Shown here piece by piece: positions 7,533-17,231 of a DNA stretch of 64,000 bases. The stretch covers positions 1 through 64,000 of the forward strand of contig NZ_JBISEP010000002.1 of NCBI RefSeq assembly GCF_044383835.1, given 5' to 3'. Every line of letters starts with the position of its first letter. Position 1 is the first letter of the stretch. Under the pieces are notes generated by a model. The model was given only the letters and a program-made list of their open reading frames with translations. It was not told the origin of the DNA and did not search any database. The DNA is from Paraliobacillus sp044383835 (GTDB taxonomy: Bacteria; Bacillota; Bacilli; Bacillales; Amphibacillaceae). Position numbers and translations under genes: made by a program.

Positions 7533-9196
7533 CTTTCTGGAGCGGATACGCCGATAAGATCTAGGGCGTTCGCTATTGTGATACGCACCGCTTGCATTAA
7601 GGCTAATCGTGCTTTCGTACGTTCTGGATGTTCGGCATCTAATACTTTTTCTGCATTATAGAAGCTATGCAAATTAGATGATAATTCAAAAACATATTGT
7701 GTCATGCGATGCGGTGTGCGATTCGTAGCAGCATCAGCGATCACTTGCGGAAATGCTCCTAATTGTTTTAACAGATCCTCTTCCTTTTCGGTTCCTAACA
7801 AACTAGCATCAAACGCGCCATCTGTTGCAAAACCTTTTTCTGCTGCTTGGCGAAGCATCGTACAAATTCTTGCATGTGCATACTGTACATAATAAACCGG
7901 GTTATCATTGGACTCCGATTTTGCTAAATCCATGTCAAAATCTAAATGTGCATCACTCGAGCGCATAACAAAGAAGTAACGCATCGCATCAATGCCGACT
8001 TCTTCCATTAACTCACGTAAAGTCACTGCTTTTCCAGTACGCTTACTCATTTTAACTTTTTCCCCATTTTCAAATAGGTTTACCATTTGAATGATTTCTA
8101 CTTCTAACGTATCTGCTTTATAGCCAAGCGCTTGAATTGCTGCACACATCCTTGGGATATACCCATGGTGGTCTGCTCCCCAAATATTAATAAGCGTTTC
8201 GAAACCACGGTCTAATTTATTTTTATGATAAGCGATATCTGGTGTTAAGTAAGTATAAGAGCCATCATTTTTAATTAACACACGGTCTTTATCATCACCA
8301 AAGTCAGTCGTTCGGAACCAAGTAGCACCTTCTTCTTCATACGTGTACGCTTTTTCTTTTAACAAATCTAAAGCAGGTTCGATTTTTCCTTCTTCATATA
8401 GAGACGTTTCTGAGAACCAGTGATCAAATGTGACACGGAACTGCTCTAAATCGGCTGCTAATTTTTTTAATTCATATTTTAAACCATATGAGCGAAAAAA
8501 TGCTAATCTCTCTTCCTCTGGCTTATTGACCCATTCATCCTTATAAGTTGTAGCAAGTTCTTCACCTAAAGCAATGATGTCTTTTCCATGATAGCCATCC
8601 TCTGGCATTGACCAGGCTTTTCCTAAAGCTTGCATGTAACGCGCTTCAACAGAAATAGCTAAATTGTTAATCTGGTTTCCTGCGTCATTAATATAATATT
8701 CGCGTTCCACATTATATCCAGCAGCAGACAGAATATTACACAACGAATCCCCTACTGCTGCGCCACGAGCATGCCCTAAATGTAAATCACCTGTTGGATT
8801 CGCAGATACAAATTCCACTTGTACCTTTTGATTGTTACCTTTATTCGTTTTACCGAACGTTTCTTGCTCTTTTAGAATCACTGGAATTAAATCAGTTAGG
8901 TAGCTATTATCCATAAAGAAATTAATGAAGCCTGGACCCGCTATTTCAATTTTAATGACTGCTGCTTTCTGTTTGTCTAAATGGTTAGCAATGTCTTCCG
9001 CGATTTGACGTGGTGCTTTTTTAGCAATTTTAGCAAGTTGCATCGCAATGTTAGTAGCGTAGTCACCATGGGCTTTTTCTTTTGGTTTTTCTAATACAAT
9101 AGTAGGTAATTCATCTTCTGCTGCAAGCTCTGCCTGTATAACAGCTTGCTTAATTTCAGTTTTCAATGTTTCTTCTATGTGCTGTACACTGTTCAT
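7526..9196 (-). CDS. argS: Arginyl-tRNA synthetase
   Basis: Class I aminoacyl-tRNA synthetase that charges tRNA-Arg with arginine. The 556-residue protein has the N-terminal Add-1 domain and the HIGH-type motif HLGH (residues 139-142, in NPTGDLHLGHARG). It also has a KMSKS-type motif KMSKR (382-386) and a C-terminal helical anticodon domain ending LIGVSAPESM. The ATG overlaps the TGA of the upstream DUF1934 gene (ATGA) and has an AAGGAGG site, so the two are translationally coupled, as ywiB-argS is in B. subtilis. I saw no T-box leader. Confidence 0.97.
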   Translation of the reverse strand: MNSVQHIEETLKTEIKQAVIQAELAAEDELPTIVLEKPKEKAHGDYATNIAMQLAKIAKKAPRQIAEDIANHLDKQKAAVIKIEIAGPGFINFFMDNSYLTDLIPVILKEQETFGKTNKGNNQKVQVEFVSANPTGDLHLGHARGAAVGDSLCNILSAAGYNVEREYYINDAGNQINNLAISVEARYMQALGKAWSMPEDGYHGKDIIALGEELATTYKDEWVNKPEEERLAFFRSYGLKYELKKLAADLEQFRVTFDHWFSETSLYEEGKIEPALDLLKEKAYTYEEEGATWFRTTDFGDDKDRVLIKNDGSYTYLTPDIAYHKNKLDRGFETLINIWGADHHGYIPRMCAAIQALGYKADTLEVEIIQMVNLFENGEKVKMSKRTGKAVTLRELMEEVGIDAMRYFFVMRSSDAHLDFDMDLAKSESNDNPVYYVQYAHARICTMLRQAAEKGFATDGAFDASLLGTEKEEDLLKQLGAFPQVIADAATNRTPHRMTQYVFELSSNLHSFYNAEKVLDAEHPERTKARLALMQAVRITIANALDLIGVSAPESM

Positions 9197-9630
9197 TGTG
9201 TGACCTCCTTAAAAGTTAGTGTTAATCGGTGTCTCCGATTTCCTTCTCCATTTATTTTTGTCGTGTAACTAATAAATAGTTTTCCTTTTTGATTGTGCTT
9301 TAGTTCTTGATACGTAATTTGATCCGTATGTGTTTCCATATGAATCGTACCAAAGGCATGTCGATATACATTCTCTGTCCATTGTTTCTTTTTAAATTGT
9401 TGATGCATGTCAATTGTACCTGTTCGTTTGATACTTACTTTATCATTATAAATTGTAATAAGCGAATCAATCTTTTCTTGCTCTTCTTGTTGTTCTTCAA
9501 AACGAAGTACTGCGATATTTCCTCTTTGCATAAAAGAGCCTGATTCTTCCACGACTGTCACTGCTTTTTCTCCTAATTCCTTAATTTCAGTCACTAATCG
9601 AATGGAAACAGGGATGTGTTGGCCGTTCAT
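9193..9630 (-). CDS. ywiB: DUF1934 (YwiB-like) protein
   Basis: 145-residue small beta-barrel protein of the YwiB/DUF1934 family, whose function is unknown. The family is lipocalin-like in fold. The N-terminus (VSIRLVTEI), the repeated strand pattern and the ending YTTKINGEGNRRHRLTLTF fit the family. It sits directly ahead of argS with a 4-nt overlap, the same pairing as in B. subtilis. The ATG follows AAAGGAGA. Its constant linkage to argS suggests co-regulation, not a proven role in tRNA charging. Confidence 0.85.
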   Translation of the reverse strand: MNGQHIPVSIRLVTEIKELGEKAVTVVEESGSFMQRGNIAVLRFEEQQEEQEKIDSLITIYNDKVSIKRTGTIDMHQQFKKKQWTENVYRHAFGTIHMETHTDQITYQELKHNQKGKLFISYTTKINGEGNRRHRLTLTFKEVTQ

Positions 9631-9783
9631 GTTACATCTCCTTTATCTTTTACATAACATTTAGTATAGGAATGAATCGAATGAAACACAAGTGATTCTA
9701 TTGATTTTTTTAAGTCGTTGTAAAAGTTTATCACAATTCTTATGAGGAGGAAATGTAGTTGAGGCAATATGCCATATTTAATT

Positions 9784-9824
9784 TAAAAAACGTGCTTCTA
9801 CCTAAGTAAGCAGAAACACGTTTT
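9784..9824 (-). terminator. speB terminator
   Basis: AAAACGTG (9787-9794) and CACGTTTT (9817-9824), extended by CTTCT/AGAA pairing, form a hairpin. On the minus strand it is followed by TTTTTTAAAT. Confidence 0.75.
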
Positions 9825-9875
9825 ACTTTGTTAGATTGATTTTAGTAAAAGAGACATTTTGTAGATAGTAGTTTC

Positions 9876-10748
9876 TTACTTTACCCATCCTAATAATATT
9901 TCCCGTACAAATTTACTTGCAGCAATCGATGTTTGTTCGGTTGGATCATAATTTGGTGCGACTTCAACTAAATCTGCTCCTACTACGTGTATATCAGATT
10001 GTGCAATTAATTGTATAGCCTCTAGTAATTCTTTTGAACTGATTCCTCCTGCTTCTGCTGTTCCAGTTCCAGGTGCAAACGCTGGATCTAAGACATCAAT
10101 ATCAATGGTGACATAAACAGGTTGTCCTGCTAATTCAGGCAATAGTTCTGCTAATGGTTTTGCCACTTCATAACGAGCCATGTACATGCCATTATTTTTA
10201 GCATATTGAAATTCTTCTCTCATGCCTGAACGGATACCGAATGAGTACACATTTGCTGGACCAATTAACTCACATGCTTTTCGAATCGGTGTAGAATGAG
10301 AAAGTGATTCACCCTCATATGCTTCTCTTAAATCAGCGTGAGCATCAATATGAATAATTTTAAGATTCGGGTACTCTTCATACATTGCTTGAAATACTGG
10401 CCAAGAAACAAGATGCTCCCCTCCTAGTCCTAGCGGGAATTTATCTTGATCTAATAAATATTTTACATAATTATAAATTTGATCGATACTACGCTTAGCG
10501 TTTCCAAATGGCAACGGGATATCTCCCGCATCAAAATAAGCTATTTCTTCCAAATGCTTATCCATGTAAGGACTATATTCTTCTAAACCTAATGATGCCT
10601 CGCGAATTCGATTTGGGCCAAAGCGTGAACCAGGCCGAAAACTAACTGTCCAATCCATTGGCATGCCATAGATTACCGCTTTTGATTCTTCAAATCTTGG
10701 TCTAGACATAATAAATACTTTACCTGAGTATGCTTCATCAAAACGCAT
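9876..10748 (-). CDS. speB: Agmatinase
   Basis: Manganese ureohydrolase that converts agmatine to putrescine and urea. All six metal ligands of the arginase fold are visible: H112 (GGEHLVS), D135, H137 and D139 (HIDAHADL), D216 and D218 (TIDIDVLDP). The 290-residue length is that of B. subtilis SpeB. The ATG has a strong GAGGAGGGG site. It lies next to speE, which uses putrescine, although a 276-bp gap separates them and speB may have its own promoter there. Confidence 0.95.
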   Translation of the reverse strand: MRFDEAYSGKVFIMSRPRFEESKAVIYGMPMDWTVSFRPGSRFGPNRIREASLGLEEYSPYMDKHLEEIAYFDAGDIPLPFGNAKRSIDQIYNYVKYLLDQDKFPLGLGGEHLVSWPVFQAMYEEYPNLKIIHIDAHADLREAYEGESLSHSTPIRKACELIGPANVYSFGIRSGMREEFQYAKNNGMYMARYEVAKPLAELLPELAGQPVYVTIDIDVLDPAFAPGTGTAEAGGISSKELLEAIQLIAQSDIHVVGADLVEVAPNYDPTEQTSIAASKFVREILLGWVK

Positions 10749-11024
10749 GCTACCCCTCCTCGCAAAATATGTTTAAGCTTCTTTTCAGCCTATTCATTCT
10801 TACTCATTTACAAATTGCTAGCTTTGGTAACTACATTACCTTTCACTGTTGACGGACACTTTTTTCGAGTATGTCTGGAGTCTCCTCAAAAAAACCACTT
10901 CCTGCTAGCGTCTCAAGACATATGCTTTTCCCGTCGCAGTATCCGGCATCCGCTCAAGGTAACTCATTGCGAAGCTTGACAATCAAATATTTGACTATTC
11001 TTGTATGAACATATTTCCACAGGT

Positions 11025-11852
11025 CTATTCAGTTAAATCTTTCACGAACTTTGGCAAAACAAAGCAAGCATAATGCAGCTCTTCTGTGTAATACTTTGCC
11101 TCTATTTTGCGGAAGCGATCAGCCTTTATACTTAATGGATCGTATGTTTTGCTTCCCATTGTAAAAGTCCATAGTCCACTTGGGTAAGTAGGAATGTTCG
11201 CTGTATAGATTTTAGTAATTGGAAAAATCTCTTTCACATCTTGATACACTTGTTGAATTAAATCAGCCTTAAACCAAGGATTATCTGATTGAGCAACAAA
11301 AACCCCATCTTCTTTTAGCGCTTTAGCAATCCCATCATAGAAGCCTTTCGTAAATAAGTTCACCGCAGGACCAACTGGTTCTGTTGAATCTACCAAAATA
11401 ACATCATAAGCAGCTTCACTTTCTGCAATATGGCTAAATCCGTCGTCAACTTTTACTTCAACACGTGGATCATCTAATTTACCTGCTATTTCAGGTAAGT
11501 ATTTTTTAGAAGATTCAATAACTTTCCCATCAATCTCTACTAATACGGCTTTTTCTACCGATGGATGTTTTAAAATTTCTCTAATTACACCACCATCTCC
11601 GCCGCCAACAACAAGGACATGCTTGGGGTTTGGGTGAGTAAACAGTGGAACATGCACCATCATTTCATGGTAAACGAACTCATCCTTTTGCGTCGTCATC
11701 ACCATGTCATCTAAAACTAACATATTCCCCCATTCAGCAGTTTCTATTATCGCTAATGATTGGAGATCTGTCTGTTCTGTGTATAGTGTCTGCTTTACTT
11801 TGGCAGTAATTCCATAATTTTTTGTTTGCTTCTCAGTAAACCATAAATCCAT
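11025..11852 (-). CDS. speE: Spermidine synthase
   Basis: Transfers an aminopropyl group from decarboxylated S-adenosylmethionine to putrescine. The 275-residue protein starts MDLWFTEKQT and contains the nucleotide-binding VVGGGDGGVIRE. It also has the catalytic-loop VDSTEPVGPA and the strand motif VDDGF. The ATG at 11852 has an AAAGGAG site 8 bases upstream. A longer upstream frame adds about 100 residues of low-complexity, promoter-like sequence and is rejected. Divergent from pbpG, as in the B. subtilis speB-speE-pbpG region, with a shared 199-bp control region. Confidence 0.96.
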   Translation of the reverse strand: MDLWFTEKQTKNYGITAKVKQTLYTEQTDLQSLAIIETAEWGNMLVLDDMVMTTQKDEFVYHEMMVHVPLFTHPNPKHVLVVGGGDGGVIREILKHPSVEKAVLVEIDGKVIESSKKYLPEIAGKLDDPRVEVKVDDGFSHIAESEAAYDVILVDSTEPVGPAVNLFTKGFYDGIAKALKEDGVFVAQSDNPWFKADLIQQVYQDVKEIFPITKIYTANIPTYPSGLWTFTMGSKTYDPLSIKADRFRKIEAKYYTEELHYACFVLPKFVKDLTE

Positions 11853-12051
11853 TATGCTATCTCCTTTTATTTTGTTTATTTCTTTTATATTTTTAAGTTT
11901 TTTTATTTGGAACAAATTAATTTTAGATAATTTGACAGAAAAAGCAATACTTTTTTTCAAAAAACTTCCGCAATGATCGTGTTTAATTATCAACAATAAT
12001 TGCCATAATGATACTATCATAATCGTTTGACCCAAAGGAGTATTCTTTACA

Positions 12052-14043
12052 ATGATTAATAAAACACCACTATTAAACCGATTGAAACACAAATCATTCG
12101 CTTGGACACTATTTATTTTGCTTTCCTTTACTAGCATGATTTGTTTGTTCATTATCGGTATTTATACGTATGCTTTATTACTTGGTCCGCCATCTTTATC
12201 TACTGCTCAACCTACGATTTATTTCAGTTCAGACGGTACGGAGATTGGCCAAGAAAAAACAATTGAGACTAGAGATTGGCTTGAGCTAGAGCAGATTGAT
12301 CAACAAGTAATTGATACAACGATTCATGCAGAGGATAAACGTTTCTATGAACATAACGGTTTTGATTTTAAACGAATGCTTGGTGCGACAATGATTAATC
12401 TAAGGTCGCTTGCTTTAGAAGAAGGAGCTAGCACAATCACACAGCAATATGCAAGAAATCTTTATTTATCTCACGAAAAAACATGGAGCAGAAAATTAAA
12501 AGAAGCTTTTCATTCAATTCGTTTAGAGTTATTTTATGATAAAGATACGTTATTAGAAGGTTATTTAAACACGATATATTACGGACATGGTGTATACGGT
12601 GTTGAGGCTGCTAGTCAATTTTATTTCCAGAAATCAAATAGTGATTTATCATTAGCGGAGACAGCACTACTAGTAGGTATTCCAAATCGTCCAAGTTACT
12701 ATTCACCCATTACTCATATGAAACAAGCAAAACAAAGACAGGAGAAAATATTAACCTCACTTTTAAAGGAAGGAAAAATTAATCAGTCAAAGCACTTTCT
12801 TGCTTCACATGAACATATAACTGTTTACGAAAAACATAAAGGACAAGTGAAAAACTTGGCACCTTATTTTCAAGACATTGTGATGAGTGAATTACAATCG
12901 ATTTTAAAAAAGGATATACAAACAATTAGAACAGCTGGATACCGTGTGTACACGACACTTGATCAAAAAAAACAAAAAGCACTTCAAACAGCGGCAAGCG
13001 AGTCGATCCCAAAAGATAGTGAGTTACAAGTTGGAGCAATCGTAATGGACCCTACAAATGGGGCAACGCTTGGTTTAATCGGGGGAAGAAATTATACAAA
13101 AAGTCCTTTTAATCGTGCAACACAAGCTAATCGAATGGCTGGCTCTACTTTTAAACCTTTTCTATACTACTCTGCCTTAACCAATGGATATACAGCCACA
13201 ACTACACTGATGAGTCAGCCAACAACGTTCATGCTGGAAAACGGAACGAGTTATCAACCTAGTAATTATAATGGCTATTATGCAGATAAAGAAGTAACTT
13301 TAGCCCAAGCACTAGCAGTAAGTGATAATGTCTATGCAGTAAAAACAAACTTGTTCCTTACACCTGAGCGATTGGTTGAAACTGCTAAAACATTTGGGAT
13401 CACAAGTAACCTAAAGCCAGTTCCCTCTTTGGCTCTTGGAACAGCTTCTGTCAATATAAAAGAAATGGTTACTGCTTATAGCATGCTTGCAAATGGCGGG
13501 AAATCTCTAAATCCATATACGATTGAAAAAATAGAGACGGCTGATGGAGAGGTGATTTATCAACATGAACCATCAAAGCAGAAACAAGTGCTCGATCCGC
13601 AAGCTACGTTTATTTTGACGCAATTAATGACAGGAATGTTTGATTCAACGTTAAATGGTTATATGCATGTAACTGGTGAGACAATTGCTTCTGAACTCAC
13701 AAATGTTTATGCTGGTAAATCAGGTTCAACAAAGTCAGATAGTTGGATGATTGGTTATAGCCCTGACTTAACAATAGGAGTATGGAATGGGTATGATGAT
13801 AATCGAACGATCAGTAAAACGGTAGATAAGCAAGCAGCCAAAAACATTTGGGCTTCTGTTATGGAGAAAAGTTCAGACGGGAAGATAGATAGCTTTATTG
13901 CACCAAAAGGAATCGTAGCTGCTTATGTCGATCCTATTAGCGGAGAGTTAGCTAGTGCTTACTGTACAACAAGTCGCCTGATGTATTTTGTCGAGGGGAC
14001 AGAACCAACAACGTATTGCTCAATGCACCGTCCACATGATTAA
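12052..14043 (+). CDS. pbpG: Class A penicillin-binding protein, PbpG (PBP 2d) type
   Basis: Bifunctional peptidoglycan synthase. A transmembrane anchor (residues 17-44) is followed by the GT51 glycosyltransferase domain with catalytic E94 in HAEDKRFYEH and EGASTITQQYARN. The transpeptidase domain then shows the SxxK motif S365-T-F-K368, SDN (424-426) and KSG (556-558). At 663 residues it is close to B. subtilis PbpG, which is made in the developing spore and helps engulfment and cortex synthesis. The ATG lies 11 bases from AAAGGAG, a little long. Position beside speE and ywhD supports pbpG over other class A paralogues. Confidence 0.92.
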   Translation: MINKTPLLNRLKHKSFAWTLFILLSFTSMICLFIIGIYTYALLLGPPSLSTAQPTIYFSSDGTEIGQEKTIETRDWLELEQIDQQVIDTTIHAEDKRFYEHNGFDFKRMLGATMINLRSLALEEGASTITQQYARNLYLSHEKTWSRKLKEAFHSIRLELFYDKDTLLEGYLNTIYYGHGVYGVEAASQFYFQKSNSDLSLAETALLVGIPNRPSYYSPITHMKQAKQRQEKILTSLLKEGKINQSKHFLASHEHITVYEKHKGQVKNLAPYFQDIVMSELQSILKKDIQTIRTAGYRVYTTLDQKKQKALQTAASESIPKDSELQVGAIVMDPTNGATLGLIGGRNYTKSPFNRATQANRMAGSTFKPFLYYSALTNGYTATTTLMSQPTTFMLENGTSYQPSNYNGYYADKEVTLAQALAVSDNVYAVKTNLFLTPERLVETAKTFGITSNLKPVPSLALGTASVNIKEMVTAYSMLANGGKSLNPYTIEKIETADGEVIYQHEPSKQKQVLDPQATFILTQLMTGMFDSTLNGYMHVTGETIASELTNVYAGKSGSTKSDSWMIGYSPDLTIGVWNGYDDNRTISKTVDKQAAKNIWASVMEKSSDGKIDSFIAPKGIVAAYVDPISGELASAYCTTSRLMYFVEGTEPTTYCSMHRPHD

Positions 14044-14075
14044 AGGTTCCCCTTCAAATTAGGAGAACCTTTTAC
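14043..14075 (+). terminator. pbpG terminator
   Basis: AAAGGTTCCCCT and AGGAGAACCTTT form a hairpin immediately after the pbpG stop and are followed by TTACTTTTTTT. Confidence 0.75.
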
Positions 14076-14121
14076 TTTTTTTAAACACCTATTACAGTTT
14101 TTACGTTGTAAGATTTGTTGT

Positions 14122-14634
14122 TTACTCATTAGCCTCAGGTAATGCTTGATGCAGTTCTTCAGAAGCATTCTTCCACATATCCGGATTAAATTCTCGTAAA
14201 AAATCAGCTAGTAGTTTCTTTGAAGCATCGTCCATATGATCGACAATTACATGACCTTTCATCGATTTTTCCATATGTGTCACATGTTCTGGCATTGATT
14301 TAAAGGCACGCTTAATTGAACGGTCGACACGGATTTCACTCCCTGCCACACCATGATAATACGGACCATTTTGTCCGCGCTCAACCGTTACCCAAACGAT
14401 CCAATACAACTTTCCATTTGGTACGTCAGCTTTATTCGGGATGAATTTTACTCTACGCTCTACTTCACTGCGCGCATGCATTGCCCCCATATCAACAAAT
14501 GCTCGATGTTCATTCGGATCGACAATGACCGGAGAAATATTTTCTAAGCTGATTGATCCTACGCCATAGCCACCATGTCCATCTGTCGAATCATCTTTCA
14601 TTATTGTAAAAGCATTATTCTTCTTATTTTCCAT
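14122..14634 (-). CDS. ywhD: YwhD family protein
   Basis: 170-residue cytoplasmic protein of unknown function, restricted to Bacillaceae-type Firmicutes. The signature near the N-terminus, KDDSTDGHGGYGVGSI, and the later FIPNKADVPNGKLYWIVWVT are typical of YwhD. The start is ATG at 14634, 11 bases after GGAGG. The longer frame reads through the ribosome site. It is convergent with pbpG, as in B. subtilis. The family has no assigned enzyme activity. Confidence 0.88.
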   Translation of the reverse strand: MENKKNNAFTIMKDDSTDGHGGYGVGSISLENISPVIVDPNEHRAFVDMGAMHARSEVERRVKFIPNKADVPNGKLYWIVWVTVERGQNGPYYHGVAGSEIRVDRSIKRAFKSMPEHVTHMEKSMKGHVIVDHMDDASKKLLADFLREFNPDMWKNASEELHQALPEANE

Positions 14635-14832
14635 CGTACATTGTACCTCCAATATATAACTTAACATTTTATTCACATGTATTGTAGCATAAATGGGGAG
14701 ATAGGGTCAGGTGAAACTGCTGCAAGAGGAAAATAGTAAAATCCAGCATCGCCATTTTTTATTTATGAAGAGAGTGCATGGGGTCGCTAATAAAAAGCTA
14801 ATCGATGTAGCAAATAAAATCGTGTATTTTGA

Positions 14833-15170
14833 TTACTGATCTTTAATACTATAGCCTAAGTAATCACTTCCCATTGGAACATAATTGGATGGTGGGTGTG
14901 GCTTGTTACTGACTAAGTTAACTGCGTCATCATAGACCAAAACGATTATCATTAAGTATGGTATGTAGAAAGCTAATAGTAGCTAAGCCAACCATAACAG
15001 TGAAGTCAATAATAAATTTAACGTTCTTCATATATTGATAGAAGCTTTTGAGTATGTGCATGACAAACCTTTTATTCTAATGTGTGGTAGTTTTGCAAAA
15101 TAGGTATAGCATTAATAAATAAGATTCCGATAATTCCTAAAATGTAATATAGCGTAAAGCTTGTAGATTT
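14833..15170 (-). pseudogene. Decayed small membrane-protein gene(s)
   Basis: Three short coding-like segments in different frames follow each other on the minus strand. At 15170-15072, TLYYILGIIGILFINAIP is a hydrophobic helix ending in TAA. At 15061-14930, a 43-residue frame with an ATG contains FIIDFTVMVGLATISFL. At 14934-14833, YDDAVNLVSNKPHPPSNYV leads to a hydrophilic tail ending SIKDQ. Segments two and three meet at CTATGATG, so a single-base indel would join them into a two-part protein of a membrane helix plus a soluble tail. I do not recognise the family. It lies where B. subtilis has ywhA-ywhC. Confidence 0.5.
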
Positions 15171-15222
15171 CTACCTCTCAATTGACCTTCTACGCTTTTC
15201 CCAACTTTGCTTCAATCTCAAA

Positions 15223-15256
15223 AATGGGACGAGGGAACTAACCCCCTGTCCCATTA
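15223..15256 (-). terminator. ywgA terminator overlapping its stop codon
   Basis: AATGGGACGAGGG (15223-15235) and CCCCTGTCCCATT (15243-15255) pair with one bulge. The minus strand continues TTTTTGAG. The right arm includes the ywgA stop codon. Confidence 0.8.
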
Positions 15257-15745
15257 TCCTAACTCTGCAATGAATTGCCAGGCCGCTCGCAGGTCCGCGT
15301 CTGTGTAGTTGGAGCTTTTCTTTACGACTTGTACTTTTTGTTCGATTTCTTTTTTTGATAAGTGATCAAAATATAGCATCGTAGATACTAATTCAAGAAA
15401 TCTTGAGCTTTTCTCTTTCATTTTTTCAATCATTTCATTACAATGAGGCAACTCTACCACAGAATGTCCGAGGAAATCCTCTCCTGCTTCAGTAACCGTA
15501 TATCGATATTGATAATAATTGCTCTTTTTTTCTTTTTCTTCTGAAATAAATCCTAAATTACATAGTTCTTCTATCCGAAGCGTCAGTTCTTCTGAATATG
15601 GTCCATAAAAATGAAATTCATATTTTTCCTCAAAAGGAATATCACATTTTTTTAAAATATATATCATTTTCTGTAGCTTTTTACGCCCTACAATTTCCTC
15701 TGCATTCTTGAAGAATAGCATTAACTTCGCATGATTTGCTAACAT
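15254..15745 (-). CDS. ywgA: YwgA family protein
   Basis: 163-residue all-helical soluble protein of unproven function. The N-terminal pattern GRKKLQKMIYILKK...FHFYGPYSEEL resembles the LQKLxY...YGPxS signature of the Panacea/DUF4065 (SocA-like) fold. Many proteins of that fold act as antitoxins or protease adaptors; this is an inference from motif likeness. It follows ywfO on the same strand with a 37-bp gap, the same pair as in B. subtilis, so they are probably one transcript. The ATG is preceded by AGGGG at 10 bases. Confidence 0.82.
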   Translation of the reverse strand: MLANHAKLMLFFKNAEEIVGRKKLQKMIYILKKCDIPFEEKYEFHFYGPYSEELTLRIEELCNLGFISEEKEKKSNYYQYRYTVTEAGEDFLGHSVVELPHCNEMIEKMKEKSSRFLELVSTMLYFDHLSKKEIEQKVQVVKKSSNYTDADLRAAWQFIAELG

Positions 15746-15782
15746 CGAAAAACAACCCCTATTCCAAGCTTAGTTTCACAAT

Positions 15783-17087
15783 CTATTCCGTATCAGCTAA
15801 TCCTAAGATCGTCTTAATTTTATTTTTTTCTAATTGATCATCAGGTAACGCTTCTATAAAATCCATTGGAAAGTACAGCTTATGATCTGTTCGCTTCTTT
15901 CCTGAAATGGATTCAACAATATCTGATTGTCTTGACAGCTCTTTTAATTCTTGGTTTGGCATAAATAAATAAATCGGCAAACGTTCTCCTTCTTCTCCCG
16001 GTCGATAAAAATCGTATGGTAAATCAGAAGAGGAATCAACGACTAAGTAATATTCAGGATCAATTCCGACTTGTTTGAACAGCTGATAAAGTTCCATCCA
16101 CTCGCTCATCTGTAGATTCGGGTTAAATTCAATATACTTTAATAATTTCCGATTAGTAAATCGCACACAGAGGTCACTTAATATCTCATCTGATTCATCT
16201 ATCCACATTTGGAAATAATACAACACAACAGACTCGTCTAATCGTAAGTATTCTTCTAAAGAAACATTACCTGAAAAGAACGATAAGAAATGTGTTGGTT
16301 GTAATGAAAATTGGTAGCCTTGTTGATACAGATGTTTTGCCCGGTGGAGAATTTTTGATAATATCACCTCTGCACTTCGACTAACTGGATGAAAGTATAC
16401 TTGCCAATACATCTGGTATCTACTCATAATATAGTCTTCTACTGCATGCATCCCGGTATGTTTTATGACCACTTGGTCTTCTATTGGACGCATCACGCGT
16501 AAAATTCGCTCCATATCAAAATGACCATAACTTACACCGGTGAAGTAAGCGTCACGTTGTAAATAATCCATTCTGTCAGCGTCTATTTGACTTGAGATCA
16601 AACTAACGACTAATTTATCTTCATATGTTTTATTAATCACATCCGCAACTTTTTGCGGAAAACCTTCTTCTACTTGACGCAAAACATAATTAATTTCTGT
16701 GTGCCCAAGAACGATTTGTCTCGTAAATGCTTCATGATCTAACTTAAACACCTTCTCAAAAGAATGGGAAAACGGACCATGCCCTAAATCATGAAGAAGT
16801 GCAGCACAAAGGCAGAGTAGTCGCTCTTCTTTGTTCCAATGTTTTCGACCTTCAAAATTAAATAAAATCCGGCGGACAATTTCATAAACACCTAATGAAT
16901 GATTAAATCTACTATGCTCTGCACCATGAAAGGTGAGAAAAGATGTTCCAAGCTGCTTAATTCGACGTAATCGTTGAAATTCGGCTGTTCCAATCAAATC
17001 CCATATCACACGATCTTTGACATGAATATACCGGTGTACTGGGTCTTTAAATACTTTTTCTTCTTCTAATTGCTCATCTTTGTACAT
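15783..17087 (-). CDS. ywfO: HD-domain phosphohydrolase, YwfO type
   Basis: 434-residue dGTPase-like metal-dependent HD hydrolase expected to remove triphosphate from deoxynucleotides or a related nucleotide. Residues H63 (RFNHSLGVYE) and H99-D100 (LLHDLGHGPFSHSFE), plus the later D in SSQIDADRMDYL, form the HD metal site. The C-terminal half is the YwfO/SAMHD1-like helical extension. The length is normal. The ATG has a GAAAGGG site 7 bases away. Head-to-head with lipL across 144 bp; ywgA follows in the same direction. Confidence 0.9.
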   Translation of the reverse strand: MYKDEQLEEEKVFKDPVHRYIHVKDRVIWDLIGTAEFQRLRRIKQLGTSFLTFHGAEHSRFNHSLGVYEIVRRILFNFEGRKHWNKEERLLCLCAALLHDLGHGPFSHSFEKVFKLDHEAFTRQIVLGHTEINYVLRQVEEGFPQKVADVINKTYEDKLVVSLISSQIDADRMDYLQRDAYFTGVSYGHFDMERILRVMRPIEDQVVIKHTGMHAVEDYIMSRYQMYWQVYFHPVSRSAEVILSKILHRAKHLYQQGYQFSLQPTHFLSFFSGNVSLEEYLRLDESVVLYYFQMWIDESDEILSDLCVRFTNRKLLKYIEFNPNLQMSEWMELYQLFKQVGIDPEYYLVVDSSSDLPYDFYRPGEEGERLPIYLFMPNQELKELSRQSDIVESISGKKRTDHKLYFPMDFIEALPDDQLEKNKIKTILGLADTE

Positions 17088-17231
17088 ATATTAACCCTTT
17101 CTTCCGACATTTTTTTCTGCATTATATATGGATTCATTATATAATAGTTTTGGGTAATCTAAAAGAGACTAAAATTATCTCCCTAAGCGTATAACTAGGT
17201 AAACACATAGACAACAAAGGAGTAAACATAT

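Noticed and set aside
9197..9875. T-box leader for argS
   Set aside because: argS is translated from an overlap with ywiB, and neither the ywiB upstream region nor the gap shows a T-box core (TGGNACCGCG).
11853..12152. 100-residue N-terminal extension of speE
   Set aside because: It crosses the speE ribosome site (AAAGGAG 8 bases before ATG 11852), overlaps the start of divergent pbpG and has no similarity to spermidine synthases.
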